From RYN-230 sp963717125 (GTDB lineage: Bacteria; Actinomycetota; Actinomycetes; Streptosporangiales; Streptosporangiaceae), in contig CAVQVG010000018.1 of the NCBI GenBank assembly GCA_963717125.1, positions 1 to 64,000 of the forward strand: a stretch of DNA of 64,000 nt, written 5' to 3'. The notes beneath the pieces are model-generated. The model did no database searches. It was given only the letters and a program-made list of their open reading frames with translations, and was not told the origin of the DNA. A program made the translations under genes and the position numbers. Shown one piece after another: positions 41,524 through 48,974 of the stretch. Position 1 is the stretch's first letter. Each line of letters starts with the position of its first letter.

Positions 41524-42294
41524 TCAGATCATCACCGCGCCGCCGGTCACGTCGATGACCAGGCCGGTGATCCAGGCGGCGGCGTCGGAGGCCAGGAACA
41601 CCGCCGCGTCGGCCACGTCGTCGGGGGTGCCGAGCCGCTTGAGCGGATGGGACTCGGCCAGCGTGAGCTGGGTGGCGGCCGGGATCCGCGCCTGGTTACC
41701 CGCGGTCAGGATGGTCTCCGGGGCGATGCAGTTCGCCCGGACCCCATACGGCCCGGCCTGCGCGGCCACGTCCTGGGTCAGCATGATCACGCCAGCCTTG
41801 GCCGCGCCGTAGGGAATCGGCGCGTAGGCATTGGCCCGGCGGCCAGCCGACGAGGCCATCGTGATGATGACCCCGCGGCCGCGTACCTTCATGCCGGGCA
41901 GGAAGCTCTTCAGCGTGAGGAACGTGGCGAGCAGGTTGGCGTCCACCGTCGCCCGCCAGCCGTCCTCCGGGATGTCCTCCAGCGGCGCGGGCGGGGTCAG
42001 GCTGGCACCCGCGTTGGCCACCAGGATGTCCACCGGCCCGAGGCTGTCCTCGACCTGGTGCCGGATGGCCTCGACGTCCGCGAAGCTGGTCACGTCGCCG
42101 GTCACCCCGGTCGCGGTGGCCCCGCTGTCCCGGATGGCCGCCACCCCGCTGGCCACGGCGTCGGCGTCCCGGCCGTGCACCGCGACCGCCGCCCCGTGCC
42201 GGGCGAACTGGCCGGCGATGGCCGCACCGATGCCCCGCGAGCTGCCGGTGACCAGCGCCACCCGGCCTTTCAACGCCGTCATCACGTCCCCCAT
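41524..42294 (-). CDS. Short-chain dehydrogenase/reductase (FabG-like)
   Basis: A 256-residue SDR oxidoreductase. Cofactor motif TGSSRGIG at about 17-24, structural NAG, catalytic Ser in TMASSAGRR, and YGAAK (YxxxK) are all present; an acidic residue after strand 2 is absent and HGRD suggests NADP(H). It is divergent from a MarR regulator 62 bases away, with palindromes between, so it is probably the regulated target, perhaps for a small aldehyde or ketone. Confidence 0.9.
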   Translation of the reverse strand: MGDVMTALKGRVALVTGSSRGIGAAIAGQFARHGAAVAVHGRDADAVASGVAAIRDSGATATGVTGDVTSFADVEAIRHQVEDSLGPVDILVANAGASLTPPAPLEDIPEDGWRATVDANLLATFLTLKSFLPGMKVRGRGVIITMASSAGRRANAYAPIPYGAAKAGVIMLTQDVAAQAGPYGVRANCIAPETILTAGNQARIPAATQLTLAESHPLKRLGTPDDVADAAVFLASDAAAWITGLVIDVTGGAVMI

Positions 42295-42326
42295 TCACAG
42301 GTCTGCGCGGCTGTTACGGCTACACT

Positions 42327-42360
42327 TACTCAAGCCGAGTAGAAAGTCAAGAAGACTTGA
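42327..42360. promoter_or_regulatory. Candidate MarR operator palindromes
   Basis: Two inverted repeats lie in the divergent spacer: TACTC-AAGCC-GAGTA (42327-42341) and TCAAG-AAGA-CTTGA (42347-42360, ending on the marR start codon). Both are perfect in their arms. Their position suggests the MarR protein represses itself and the SDR gene. Confidence 0.55.
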
Positions 42361-42803
42361 ATAATTTTGGACCGTACGCCGCCCGGCTGGCCCCGCTGCT
42401 GCCGCAGCTCGTGCTGGCCTACCAGCGCCGCGCCGGGGACATCCCGGCGCCGCTGCGGAGCGCCGGCCAGCTCGGCCAGCGCCACGTCGGCACGCTGATC
42501 ATGCTCGCCATCGGCGGCCCGCTCAGCGTCTCCGAGCTGGCTCAGCGGGCCGAGATGACCGTCGCGCACGCCAGCCTGGTGGTGGGGGAGCTGGCCAAGG
42601 CCGGCCTGGTCGAACGGGAGCACGACGAGCGGGACCGGCGCCGGATCCTCGTCTCGCTGTCCGAGGTGGCCAAGCCGGCCGTGGCCGAGATGCGCCGCCG
42701 CAACGCGGAACCGGTGATCGCCTTCCTGCGCGAGCTCGACGAGAGCCAGGCCGACGCGTTCATCCGCCAGCTCAGCCTGCTGCTAACCCATCTTCGTGCT
42801 TAA
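42357..42803 (+). CDS. MarR-family transcriptional regulator
   Basis: A 148-residue winged-helix regulator. SVSELAQRAEMTVAHASLVV is the helix-turn-helix, followed by the wing HDERDRRRILVSLSE, and the C-terminal helices dimerise. The TTG start at 42357 lies inside a palindrome, and no later Met or Val gives a normal length; the message may be nearly leaderless. Divergent from the SDR gene. Confidence 0.85.
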   Translation: MNNFGPYAARLAPLLPQLVLAYQRRAGDIPAPLRSAGQLGQRHVGTLIMLAIGGPLSVSELAQRAEMTVAHASLVVGELAKAGLVEREHDERDRRRILVSLSEVAKPAVAEMRRRNAEPVIAFLRELDESQADAFIRQLSLLLTHLRA

Positions 42804-42852
42804 CGCCCGTACCCGGTACCGCGCCGGCGCCTGACGCGTACCTGCGCCTGGT

Positions 42853-43077
42853 TCACCGGCGCCGCCGGTCGATGGCGCTGGCCGCGTTCGCGACGATGGC
42901 GGCGAACGGCGGGATCACCAGGGCCACGGCCGACATGGCGATGGCCGCGACGGTCGAGTACCGGTCCACGACCGCCCAGGCGATGACGAACAGGCCGATG
43001 CAGATCCCCATGAGCACGAAATAGAGCCGCCGGTCCCGGCGCGACGGCGGCTGCCCCGTCGGCGGCGGCTGCCCCAT
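42853..43077 (-). CDS. DUF3099-like two-span membrane protein
   Basis: A 74-residue protein: basic N-terminus (SRRDRRLYFV), two spans (LMGICIGLFVIAWAVV and VAAIAMSAVALVIPPFAAIVA) and a basic C-terminus. The spacing and the MGIC and PPFAAIVAN elements resemble actinobacterial DUF3099. Function unknown. Confidence 0.7.
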   Translation of the reverse strand: MGQPPPTGQPPSRRDRRLYFVLMGICIGLFVIAWAVVDRYSTVAAIAMSAVALVIPPFAAIVANAASAIDRRRR

Positions 43078-43080
43078 GGT

Positions 43081-43466
43081 TCAGAGCTTATGGTCCAGGG
43101 CGAAGCCGTCCGGCACGATGACGTCGTCCCGGGTCACGTCGTGCGCGGACGCCTTGCCCAGCCCGTACAGGGTCTCGCTGATGCCCTGGCGCAGGATCTC
43201 CAGCACGTTGCTCACGCCCCGCTCGCCGCCGGCCGCCATGCCCCACAGGTAGGCCCGGCCGATCATCACCGCCCGCGCGCCAGGGCCAGCGCCTTGACCA
43301 CGTCGCTGCCCCGGCGGACGCCGCCGTCCAGCAGCACCTCGATCTGGTCGCCGACCGCGTCGGCCACGGCCGGCAGGCAGCGGATGGTGGCCGGGGTGGA
43401 GTCGAGGTTGCTGCCGCCGTGGTTGGACACCGAGATCGCGGTCGCGCCGGTGTCCACCGCCCGGCG
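43081..43466 (-). pseudogene. C-terminal fragment of an FMN alpha-hydroxy-acid dehydrogenase (MftD-like)
   Basis: The minus strand encodes AVDTGATAISVSNHGGSNLD (FMN/substrate-binding His) and IEVLLDGGVRRGSDVVKALA, then after a frameshift near 43285 AVMIGRAYLWGMAAGGERG and the normal C-terminus ending DGFALDHKL. This is the last third of an MftD-type dehydrogenase. The first 250 or so residues are absent, replaced by a VWA fragment on the opposite strand. Inactive. Confidence 0.78.
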
Positions 43467-43479
43467 CAGCGTGGTGCTG

Positions 43480-43794
43480 CTGGCCGACGTGTCCGGCTCG
43501 ATGCGCGGCGAGCGGGTCCGCACCGTGGCCGCCACGGTGGGCGCGCTGGCCGCCGAACTGGCCCGGGACGACCTGGCCGTGCTGGCGTTCTGGTCGGATG
43601 CGGCGGTGCTCGCGCACCTCGGCCAGCCGGTCCCGGCCGCCCGGCTGCCCCGGCTGGATGTGCTGCTGGACACGTCCGGCGAGCAGGACGAGGAGCTGGC
43701 CCGGGACCTGGCCCGGCTCGGCCGTGGGCGGCTGCGCCGGATCCCCGGCTATGCTGCGGTCGCCCCGGCGCTGAGCGAGATATTCACCAGCTGA
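43480..43794 (+). pseudogene. C-terminal VWA-domain fragment
   Basis: The plus strand reads VLLADVSGSMRGERVRTVAA (MIDAS motif DxSxS), then LAAELARDDLAVLAFWSDA and GRLRRIPGYAAVAPALSEIF, a von Willebrand factor A domain from its metal site to the end. Everything before the first strand is missing because the break with the FMN dehydrogenase fragment lies at about 43470. Upstream codons in this frame are merely antisense of that gene. Confidence 0.68.
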
Positions 43795-43816
43795 TCCACG
43801 AGAAGGGACCTCATCC

Positions 43817-44131
43817 ATGACCGCTGTCGTCGTCGTCGCCACCATCCGCCCGAAGGCTGAGTACCGGGCCGAGGTCATCGCGGCCATGGAGAAGGTCATC
43901 GCCTCCGTGCACGCGCACGACGAGGGCTGCCTGCTCTACGCGCTGCACGAGGGTGACGACCGGCTGGTCATGGTCGAGAAGTGGGCCAGTCCGGAGGCGC
44001 TGGCCGAGCACGCGCGCGGGCCGGCGCTGGCCGAGCTCAACCAGGCCCTGGACGGGCGCACCGAGGGCCAGCTCGACGTGCAGATCCTGCAGCCGCGCCC
44101 GGCCGGCACCCCGGAGCAGGGCGCCCTGTAA
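43817..44131 (+). CDS. ABM-superfamily monooxygenase-like protein
   Basis: A 104-residue antibiotic-biosynthesis monooxygenase-type barrel: VVVVATIRPKAEYRAEVIAA, HDEGCLLYALHEGDDRLVMV and EKWASPEALAEHARGPALA (the conserved W-x-S pattern). Often a dimer acting on quinones or polyketides; the substrate is unknown. GAAGGGACC precedes the ATG. It ends one base before the convergent DUF2332 gene. Confidence 0.88.
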   Translation: MTAVVVVATIRPKAEYRAEVIAAMEKVIASVHAHDEGCLLYALHEGDDRLVMVEKWASPEALAEHARGPALAELNQALDGRTEGQLDVQILQPRPAGTPEQGAL

Positions 44132-45160
44132 CTACCCCAGCCAGCTGATCCAGGTGCCGTGGCCGTCTGCGTAGGCCAGCGCGTCCCGGCCATCCCGGGT
44201 CAGCACGTACGTCATCCCGCCCGGCGGCGGGGTGAAGGGGGCTGGCGAGGTGGGCGGAGTGCGGGGAAAGTCGGGCAGCCCGCCCACCTCCCCAGCCCCC
44301 TTCATGACGGCCGGCGATTCCTGGGCCAGCCACACCGCGCCCAGTCCGGCCACCGCCTGGGCGAACTCCTGCCGCCGGGCCGGGCTGACGTAGGCCAGCA
44401 CCGAGGAGTGGAACACGACCAGGGTGGCCCCGGGCGGCGCGCCGGCCGCGGTCCCGGCCAGCCGGTCCACGAGGTCACCGCGGACCACGCGCGGCGGGTC
44501 GCGGCGGGCCACGTCGATGGCCGCGGCCAGTCGCGCGGCGCGGTCGCCTTCGTCCGGCCAGACCAGGCAGGACAGCCAGCGCACGTCGTCCGGGTCGGTG
44601 ACATCCAGCGGGTGGACGTCGATCCCGGCCCGCCACGCCACCTCGACCGGCTGGGCCGGCAGCGGCACCGGCCCCTGGCAGCGGCAGCTGAGCACCGGCG
44701 CCCCCGGCTGGCCGGCGATCCGCCGGGTGCCGTAGTCGTAGCCGTACCGGTCGGGCAGCAGGCACAGCCCCGCGCTCGCGCCCACCTCCAGCAGGGCCAG
44801 CGGCTGGGGGAGCGCGGCCAGCGCGGGCAGCAGGGTGGCGCACCGCGCGGGCTCGTTGGTCTGCACCCGGCGGGCCAGCATGATCGCGGCCAGCTCGGCG
44901 CGGCGGTCCAGCACCACGGCGCGCAGGCCCGCGTAGCTGGCCTGCACCCCGGCCAGGTAGCGCACCGCGGCCAGCAGCAGCTGCGGCTGGCGTTTCCTGG
45001 CTGGCAGCCCGGCCAGGAACCCGAGCACCTCGGGATCGGCAGCTACGCCGATCCCGAGCCGCACGTACAGGGCGGAGCGCCCGCCCGCCTCGTGCGCCGC
45101 GAACTCCCGGTACTCGTCCGCCGTCTGCTGCTCAGCCTCGCCACTCATCGCGGCTGGCAT
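44132..45160 (-). CDS. DUF2332 family protein
   Basis: A 342-residue protein. Segments LLEVGASAGLCLLPDRYGYD and VAWRAGIDVHPLDVTDPDDV, with TLVVFHSSVLAYVSPARRQE, match DUF2332, which has a Rossmann-like fold resembling methyltransferases. Function not established. A second ATG four codons in is possible. Convergent with the ABM gene. Confidence 0.82.
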   Translation of the reverse strand: MPAAMSGEAEQQTADEYREFAAHEAGGRSALYVRLGIGVAADPEVLGFLAGLPARKRQPQLLLAAVRYLAGVQASYAGLRAVVLDRRAELAAIMLARRVQTNEPARCATLLPALAALPQPLALLEVGASAGLCLLPDRYGYDYGTRRIAGQPGAPVLSCRCQGPVPLPAQPVEVAWRAGIDVHPLDVTDPDDVRWLSCLVWPDEGDRAARLAAAIDVARRDPPRVVRGDLVDRLAGTAAGAPPGATLVVFHSSVLAYVSPARRQEFAQAVAGLGAVWLAQESPAVMKGAGEVGGLPDFPRTPPTSPAPFTPPPGGMTYVLTRDGRDALAYADGHGTWISWLG

Positions 45161-45235
45161 GCTATGCCGTCCGGGCTCACGCCACCCCGTCCGGGTGCCG
45201 GACGGCCACCGCTACCGGCGGAGGTAGCTGGCTGC

Positions 45236-45350
45236 CCCAACCAATCGTGATCAACCGATTGCTGTCGTCATAGCAACACCAATCAGTTGATCACGCCCCG
45301 CCAGAAACGAGAGCCTCCCGAGCTACGTCCTATTACTACGATTGGTTGGG
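45236..45350. repeat. Nested inverted repeats between divergent-ended genes
   Basis: The outer arms CCCAACCAATCGT (45236-45248) and ACGATTGGTTGGG (45338-45350) are perfectly complementary over 13 bases. Inside, CGTGATCAAC (45246-45255) pairs with GTTGATCACG (45286-45295) perfectly, and TTGCT with AGCAA forms an innermost hairpin near 45260-45276. The AT-rich, highly folded unit of about 115 bases resembles a miniature transposable element or a structured RNA; it may also act as the terminator of the gene ending at 45353. Confidence 0.65.
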
Positions 45351-45352
45351 GG

Positions 45353-46504
45353 CTATAGGGACTGGAGGACGATGTCGCGGAGGGTGGACTCGGGGAGCGG
45401 GACCGGGTTGCCTTGCATGCTGCTGGACCGGGCCGCGGCGGCGGCGATCTCCGCCGCCTGCTCGGGCTGGATGCCGAACGTGGCCAGGCCGGGCACGGCG
45501 AGCAACCGGATCGTCTCGCGGATCCAGGCCAGGCCGTCCTCGATCGACGCGCTGGGGTCCCCGGTCAGCAGCCGGGCCGCCGTGGCGTACCGGTCCAGCG
45601 GCCCGCCGTCCGGCCCGGACCGCAGCGCCCGCACGTTGGCCTCGACGACCGCGGGCAGCACGGCGGCGCAGGCGAAGCCGTGCGGGACGCCACCGGTGCC
45701 GCCGATCACCCCGGCCAAGCCGTGCACCGCGCCGAGCTTGGCGTTGGCCAGGGCCAGGCCGCCGAGCAGGCTGCACAGGGCCATGTCGGTCCGGGCCGCC
45801 AGGTCGGTGCCGTCGGCGTAGGCGGCGCGCAGCCCGGCTGCGGCGCGGCGCAGCCCCTCCCGGGCCAGGCCGTCGGTCAGCGGGTTGGCCCGGACCGAGA
45901 CGAACGGCTCGAGGCACTGGGTGAGCGCGTCGAGCCCGCTGGCCGCGGTGACCGGCGCCGGGCAGGACACGGTGAGCTCCGGGTTGACCAGCGCGACCCG
46001 GGGAATCATCAGCGGGCTGCGCAGGCTGGCCTTGATCCGGTGCGCCGGGGCGGCCAGCACCGCGTTGGCGGTCACCTCCGCACCGGTGCCCGCGGTGGTC
46101 GGCACGGCGACGCAGGGCACCGCGGGCTGGGTGATCGCCCGGCCGGCCCCGATGACCTCCAGGTAGTCCAGCGGATCCCCGCCATTGCCGAGCAGCATGG
46201 CCACGGCCTTGGCGGTGTCGATGACGCTGCCGCCGCCGATGGCGGCGATCATGTCGGCGCCGTGCTGCCGGGCGGCGCCGGCCGCGGCCCGGGCCAGGTC
46301 GACGGTGGGTTCACCGGCCACTGGAAACAGCGCGGCCGGCAAGCCGAGGTCGCCGATAAGTGCGTTATGTCTCGTGGGGTCCGCGCCGGTGCAGACCAGC
46401 ACCCTGGTGCCGAGGCCGGCCAGCACGGCGGGCAGATCCGCGGCCCGGCCCGGGCCCGCCAGGATGCGGCCCGCGGTGACGAACTCGAACCTCACACTGC
46501 CCAT
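45353..46504 (-). CDS. Iron-containing alcohol dehydrogenase / maleylacetate reductase-like
   Basis: A 383-residue dehydrogenase. ADMIAAIGGGSVIDTAKAVA is the NAD(P) site, PTTAGTGAEVTANAV follows, and the metal histidines lie in KLGAVHGLAGVIGGTGGVPHG (read in parts) and the preceding helix. Family members include maleylacetate reductase and hydroxyacid-oxoacid transhydrogenase; without the operon partners I cannot choose. Divergent from the three-part membrane gene by 28 bases. Confidence 0.85.
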   Translation of the reverse strand: MGSVRFEFVTAGRILAGPGRAADLPAVLAGLGTRVLVCTGADPTRHNALIGDLGLPAALFPVAGEPTVDLARAAAGAARQHGADMIAAIGGGSVIDTAKAVAMLLGNGGDPLDYLEVIGAGRAITQPAVPCVAVPTTAGTGAEVTANAVLAAPAHRIKASLRSPLMIPRVALVNPELTVSCPAPVTAASGLDALTQCLEPFVSVRANPLTDGLAREGLRRAAAGLRAAYADGTDLAARTDMALCSLLGGLALANAKLGAVHGLAGVIGGTGGVPHGFACAAVLPAVVEANVRALRSGPDGGPLDRYATAARLLTGDPSASIEDGLAWIRETIRLLAVPGLATFGIQPEQAAEIAAAAARSSSMQGNPVPLPESTLRDIVLQSL

Positions 46505-46532
46505 CCTGCCGCAGACGGGGGACGATGGTCGG

Positions 46533-48965
46533 GTGCGGACAACCTCTGCCCCGGCCCAGCCGCCGATGCTGGCCGGATGGCGCGCCATCGTGTTCGCCCC
46601 GGCGGGGGACGGCCAGCGCCGCAGGCGGGGGACGGACGGAGTGCGGCTGGCCGGCGCCATCCTCGGCCTGATCGGCTGCCTGCTCATCATCCACTACAAC
46701 TCGCGCATCGACCAGGCCATCGCCGAGGTCATCCACCCGCCGCCGCGGAGCATCACCTGGCTCGTCACGGTGGTCTACGAGGTGGGCTCGTACGGCGTCA
46801 CGATCGCCCTGGTGCTGCTGGCCCTGATCGCCCGGCGCTGGGTGCTGGCCCGCGACATCGGGCTGAGCGCGGCCGGCGCGGCCGTGACAAGCTGGATCCT
46901 CATCGCGGCACTCGGCAGTCACGGCGGGCGGCCCAGCGGGATCGTGATCGACAGCTACGACCTGAGTTTCCCGGTCCTCCAGATCGCGCTGTTCATGGCG
47001 GTGGCCACGGCCGCGCTGCCATACTTGGCCCGCAGCCTGCAGCGGGTCATCGAGGTCTTCATCGGCCTGGTCACCCTGGCCGCGGCGGTCGGCGGGGATG
47101 GGCTGCCGCTCAACGTGCTGGGCAGCATGGCCATCGGCTGGGCGGCGGCGCTGCTCGTCCGGCTCATCTTCGGCTCACCGCTCGGCCTGCCCTCGACGGC
47201 GGATGTCCGGCGCCTGCTGGATGAGCTCGGCATCAGCGCGGACGGCGTGCACCCGCTGCCCCGGCAGGCCTGGGGCGTGGCCAAATACCAGGCCACGGAG
47301 GCGGATCCGGCGGGTGACGCTGGTGCCCCCCTGGCCATCTCGGTGTACGGCCGGGACGCGGCGGATGCCAAGCTGCTCAGCAAGGTGGGCCGGTTCCTGT
47401 TCTACCGGGACTCCGGGGCGAGCCTCACGCTGACCCGGCTGCAGCAGGTCGAGCACGAGGGGTTCCTCACCCTGCGGGCGGCCCAGGCCGGGGTGGCCGT
47501 GCCCGAGATAGTCGCGGCCGGAACGGCCGGGCCGGCCAGTGACGCGCTGCTGGTCTACCGCCTGCCGCCCGGCGCCCCGCTGTCCGGGACGGACGCCGCC
47601 AGTCTCAGCGACGCCACTCTCGACGACATCTACCGCCAGCTGCTGGTCCTGCGCCAGGCCCGGATCGCGCACGGCGCGATCAGCGGCGACGTGATCCTGA
47701 TGAGCCCGGCCGAGCAGGCCGCGGTGCTGACGGACTTCCGCAACGCCAGCTCGAACGCCACCCAGTACCAGCTCGATCGCGACATGGCGGGGGGCATCGC
47801 CGCCGCCGCCGCGGCGGCCGGCGCCGAACGGGCCGGCGACAGCGCCGCGCGGTGCCTGGACCCGGACGTGCTCGGCGGGGTCCTCCAGCACCTGCACAAG
47901 GCCGGGCTGGACCCCGCGCTCGGCCGGAACCTGCGCGGCCGGCGCGGGCTGCTGGGCGACGTCCGGCAGCGCGCCGCGCAGGCCGCCTCGATCGAGGTGC
48001 CCAAGCTCGTGGAGCCCCGCCGGGTGAGCTGGCCCACGATCATCATGGCGGTCGGCACGCTGATCGGCGGCTGGGCCCTCATCGGGGTGCTCCTCGACGT
48101 GGCCAGTTCGTTTGACACCGTGATCGGGGCCAACTGGCTCTGGGTGGCGCTGGCCTTCGTCCTGGCCCAGCTGGCCTTCGTCGCGTCGGCGCTGGAAGCC
48201 ATCGGCAGCGTGTCCGGCGTGCTCCCGTTCGGCCGGGTGCTGGCGGTCGAGGTGGCCAACTCGTTCAGCGCGCTGGCCGGCGGGACCGCGGCCGTGTTCG
48301 CCACCCGGGTGCGCTTCTTCCAGCGGCAGGGCTACGACCCGTCGGTGGCACTGAGCTCGGGCGCCATCATGACGTCGTCCAGCTGGATCGCCAAGACCAT
48401 CCTGTTCGTGGTCGCGCTCCCGTTCGCCTGGGGGGCCCTCGACTTCGACGTCACTCCCCAGTCCGGGGACGATTCGGCGCTGGTGTGGATCATCCTGGCC
48501 GTGGTGCTGCTGGCCGGCCTGGTGGCTGGCCTGGCCCTGGCGGTACCCCGGCTGCGCCGCCGGGCCGCCGACACGCTGCGCCCGAAGGTCCGCGACATCT
48601 GGGGCAACCTGCGGCAAGTGGCCAGCCAGCCACGGAAGCTGGTGCTCCTGGTGAGCGGGTCATTCGCGCAGGAGCTGGTGGTGGCGATGGCCCTGTCGGT
48701 GTCGCTGCTAGCCTTCGACGACCATCTCCGGCTGCCCATCCTCATCGTGGTCATCTCGCTGGCCGCCACCATCGGCGGCGTGTCACCGGTGCCCGGTGGC
48801 ATGGGCGTAGTGGAAGCGGGCCTGATCCTCGGCCTCACCGCGGCCGGCATCCCGGAAGCCGACGCCACCTCCGCCGTCTTTATCCAGCGCCTGTTCACGT
48901 CCTACCTGCCGCCCATCTGGGGCTGGGCCACCCTGGTCTGGATGCGCAGGCGAGAGTACCTGTGA
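46533..48965 (+). CDS. Three-part membrane protein: PAP2-like, pseudo-kinase-like, flippase-like
   Basis: An 810-residue protein. About residues 30-190 contain five or six spans resembling a PAP2-type or related envelope domain (VRLAGAILGLIGCLLIIHYN). Residues about 220-440 look kinase-like, with FLFYRDSGASLTLTRLQQVE and AHGAISGDVILMSP ... LTDFRNAS, but the catalytic Asp is replaced (HGAIS), so it is probably a pseudo-kinase. Residues 490-810 are the lysylphosphatidylglycerol-synthetase/UPF0104 membrane domain with GGTAAVFATRVRFF and GGVSPVPGGMGVVEAGLIL. Related three-part proteins occur in actinomycetes; they may flip or modify lipids. GTG at 46533 chosen; ATG at 46566 is possible. Confidence 0.82.
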   Translation: MRTTSAPAQPPMLAGWRAIVFAPAGDGQRRRRGTDGVRLAGAILGLIGCLLIIHYNSRIDQAIAEVIHPPPRSITWLVTVVYEVGSYGVTIALVLLALIARRWVLARDIGLSAAGAAVTSWILIAALGSHGGRPSGIVIDSYDLSFPVLQIALFMAVATAALPYLARSLQRVIEVFIGLVTLAAAVGGDGLPLNVLGSMAIGWAAALLVRLIFGSPLGLPSTADVRRLLDELGISADGVHPLPRQAWGVAKYQATEADPAGDAGAPLAISVYGRDAADAKLLSKVGRFLFYRDSGASLTLTRLQQVEHEGFLTLRAAQAGVAVPEIVAAGTAGPASDALLVYRLPPGAPLSGTDAASLSDATLDDIYRQLLVLRQARIAHGAISGDVILMSPAEQAAVLTDFRNASSNATQYQLDRDMAGGIAAAAAAAGAERAGDSAARCLDPDVLGGVLQHLHKAGLDPALGRNLRGRRGLLGDVRQRAAQAASIEVPKLVEPRRVSWPTIIMAVGTLIGGWALIGVLLDVASSFDTVIGANWLWVALAFVLAQLAFVASALEAIGSVSGVLPFGRVLAVEVANSFSALAGGTAAVFATRVRFFQRQGYDPSVALSSGAIMTSSSWIAKTILFVVALPFAWGALDFDVTPQSGDDSALVWIILAVVLLAGLVAGLALAVPRLRRRAADTLRPKVRDIWGNLRQVASQPRKLVLLVSGSFAQELVVAMALSVSLLAFDDHLRLPILIVVISLAATIGGVSPVPGGMGVVEAGLILGLTAAGIPEADATSAVFIQRLFTSYLPPIWGWATLVWMRRREYL

Positions 48966-48974
48966 CCGGGGTGG

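Noticed and set aside
43090..43794. Complete VWA gene from 43090
   Set aside because: The first 130 codons are antisense of the FMN dehydrogenase fragment; only the end after about 43480 is VWA-like.
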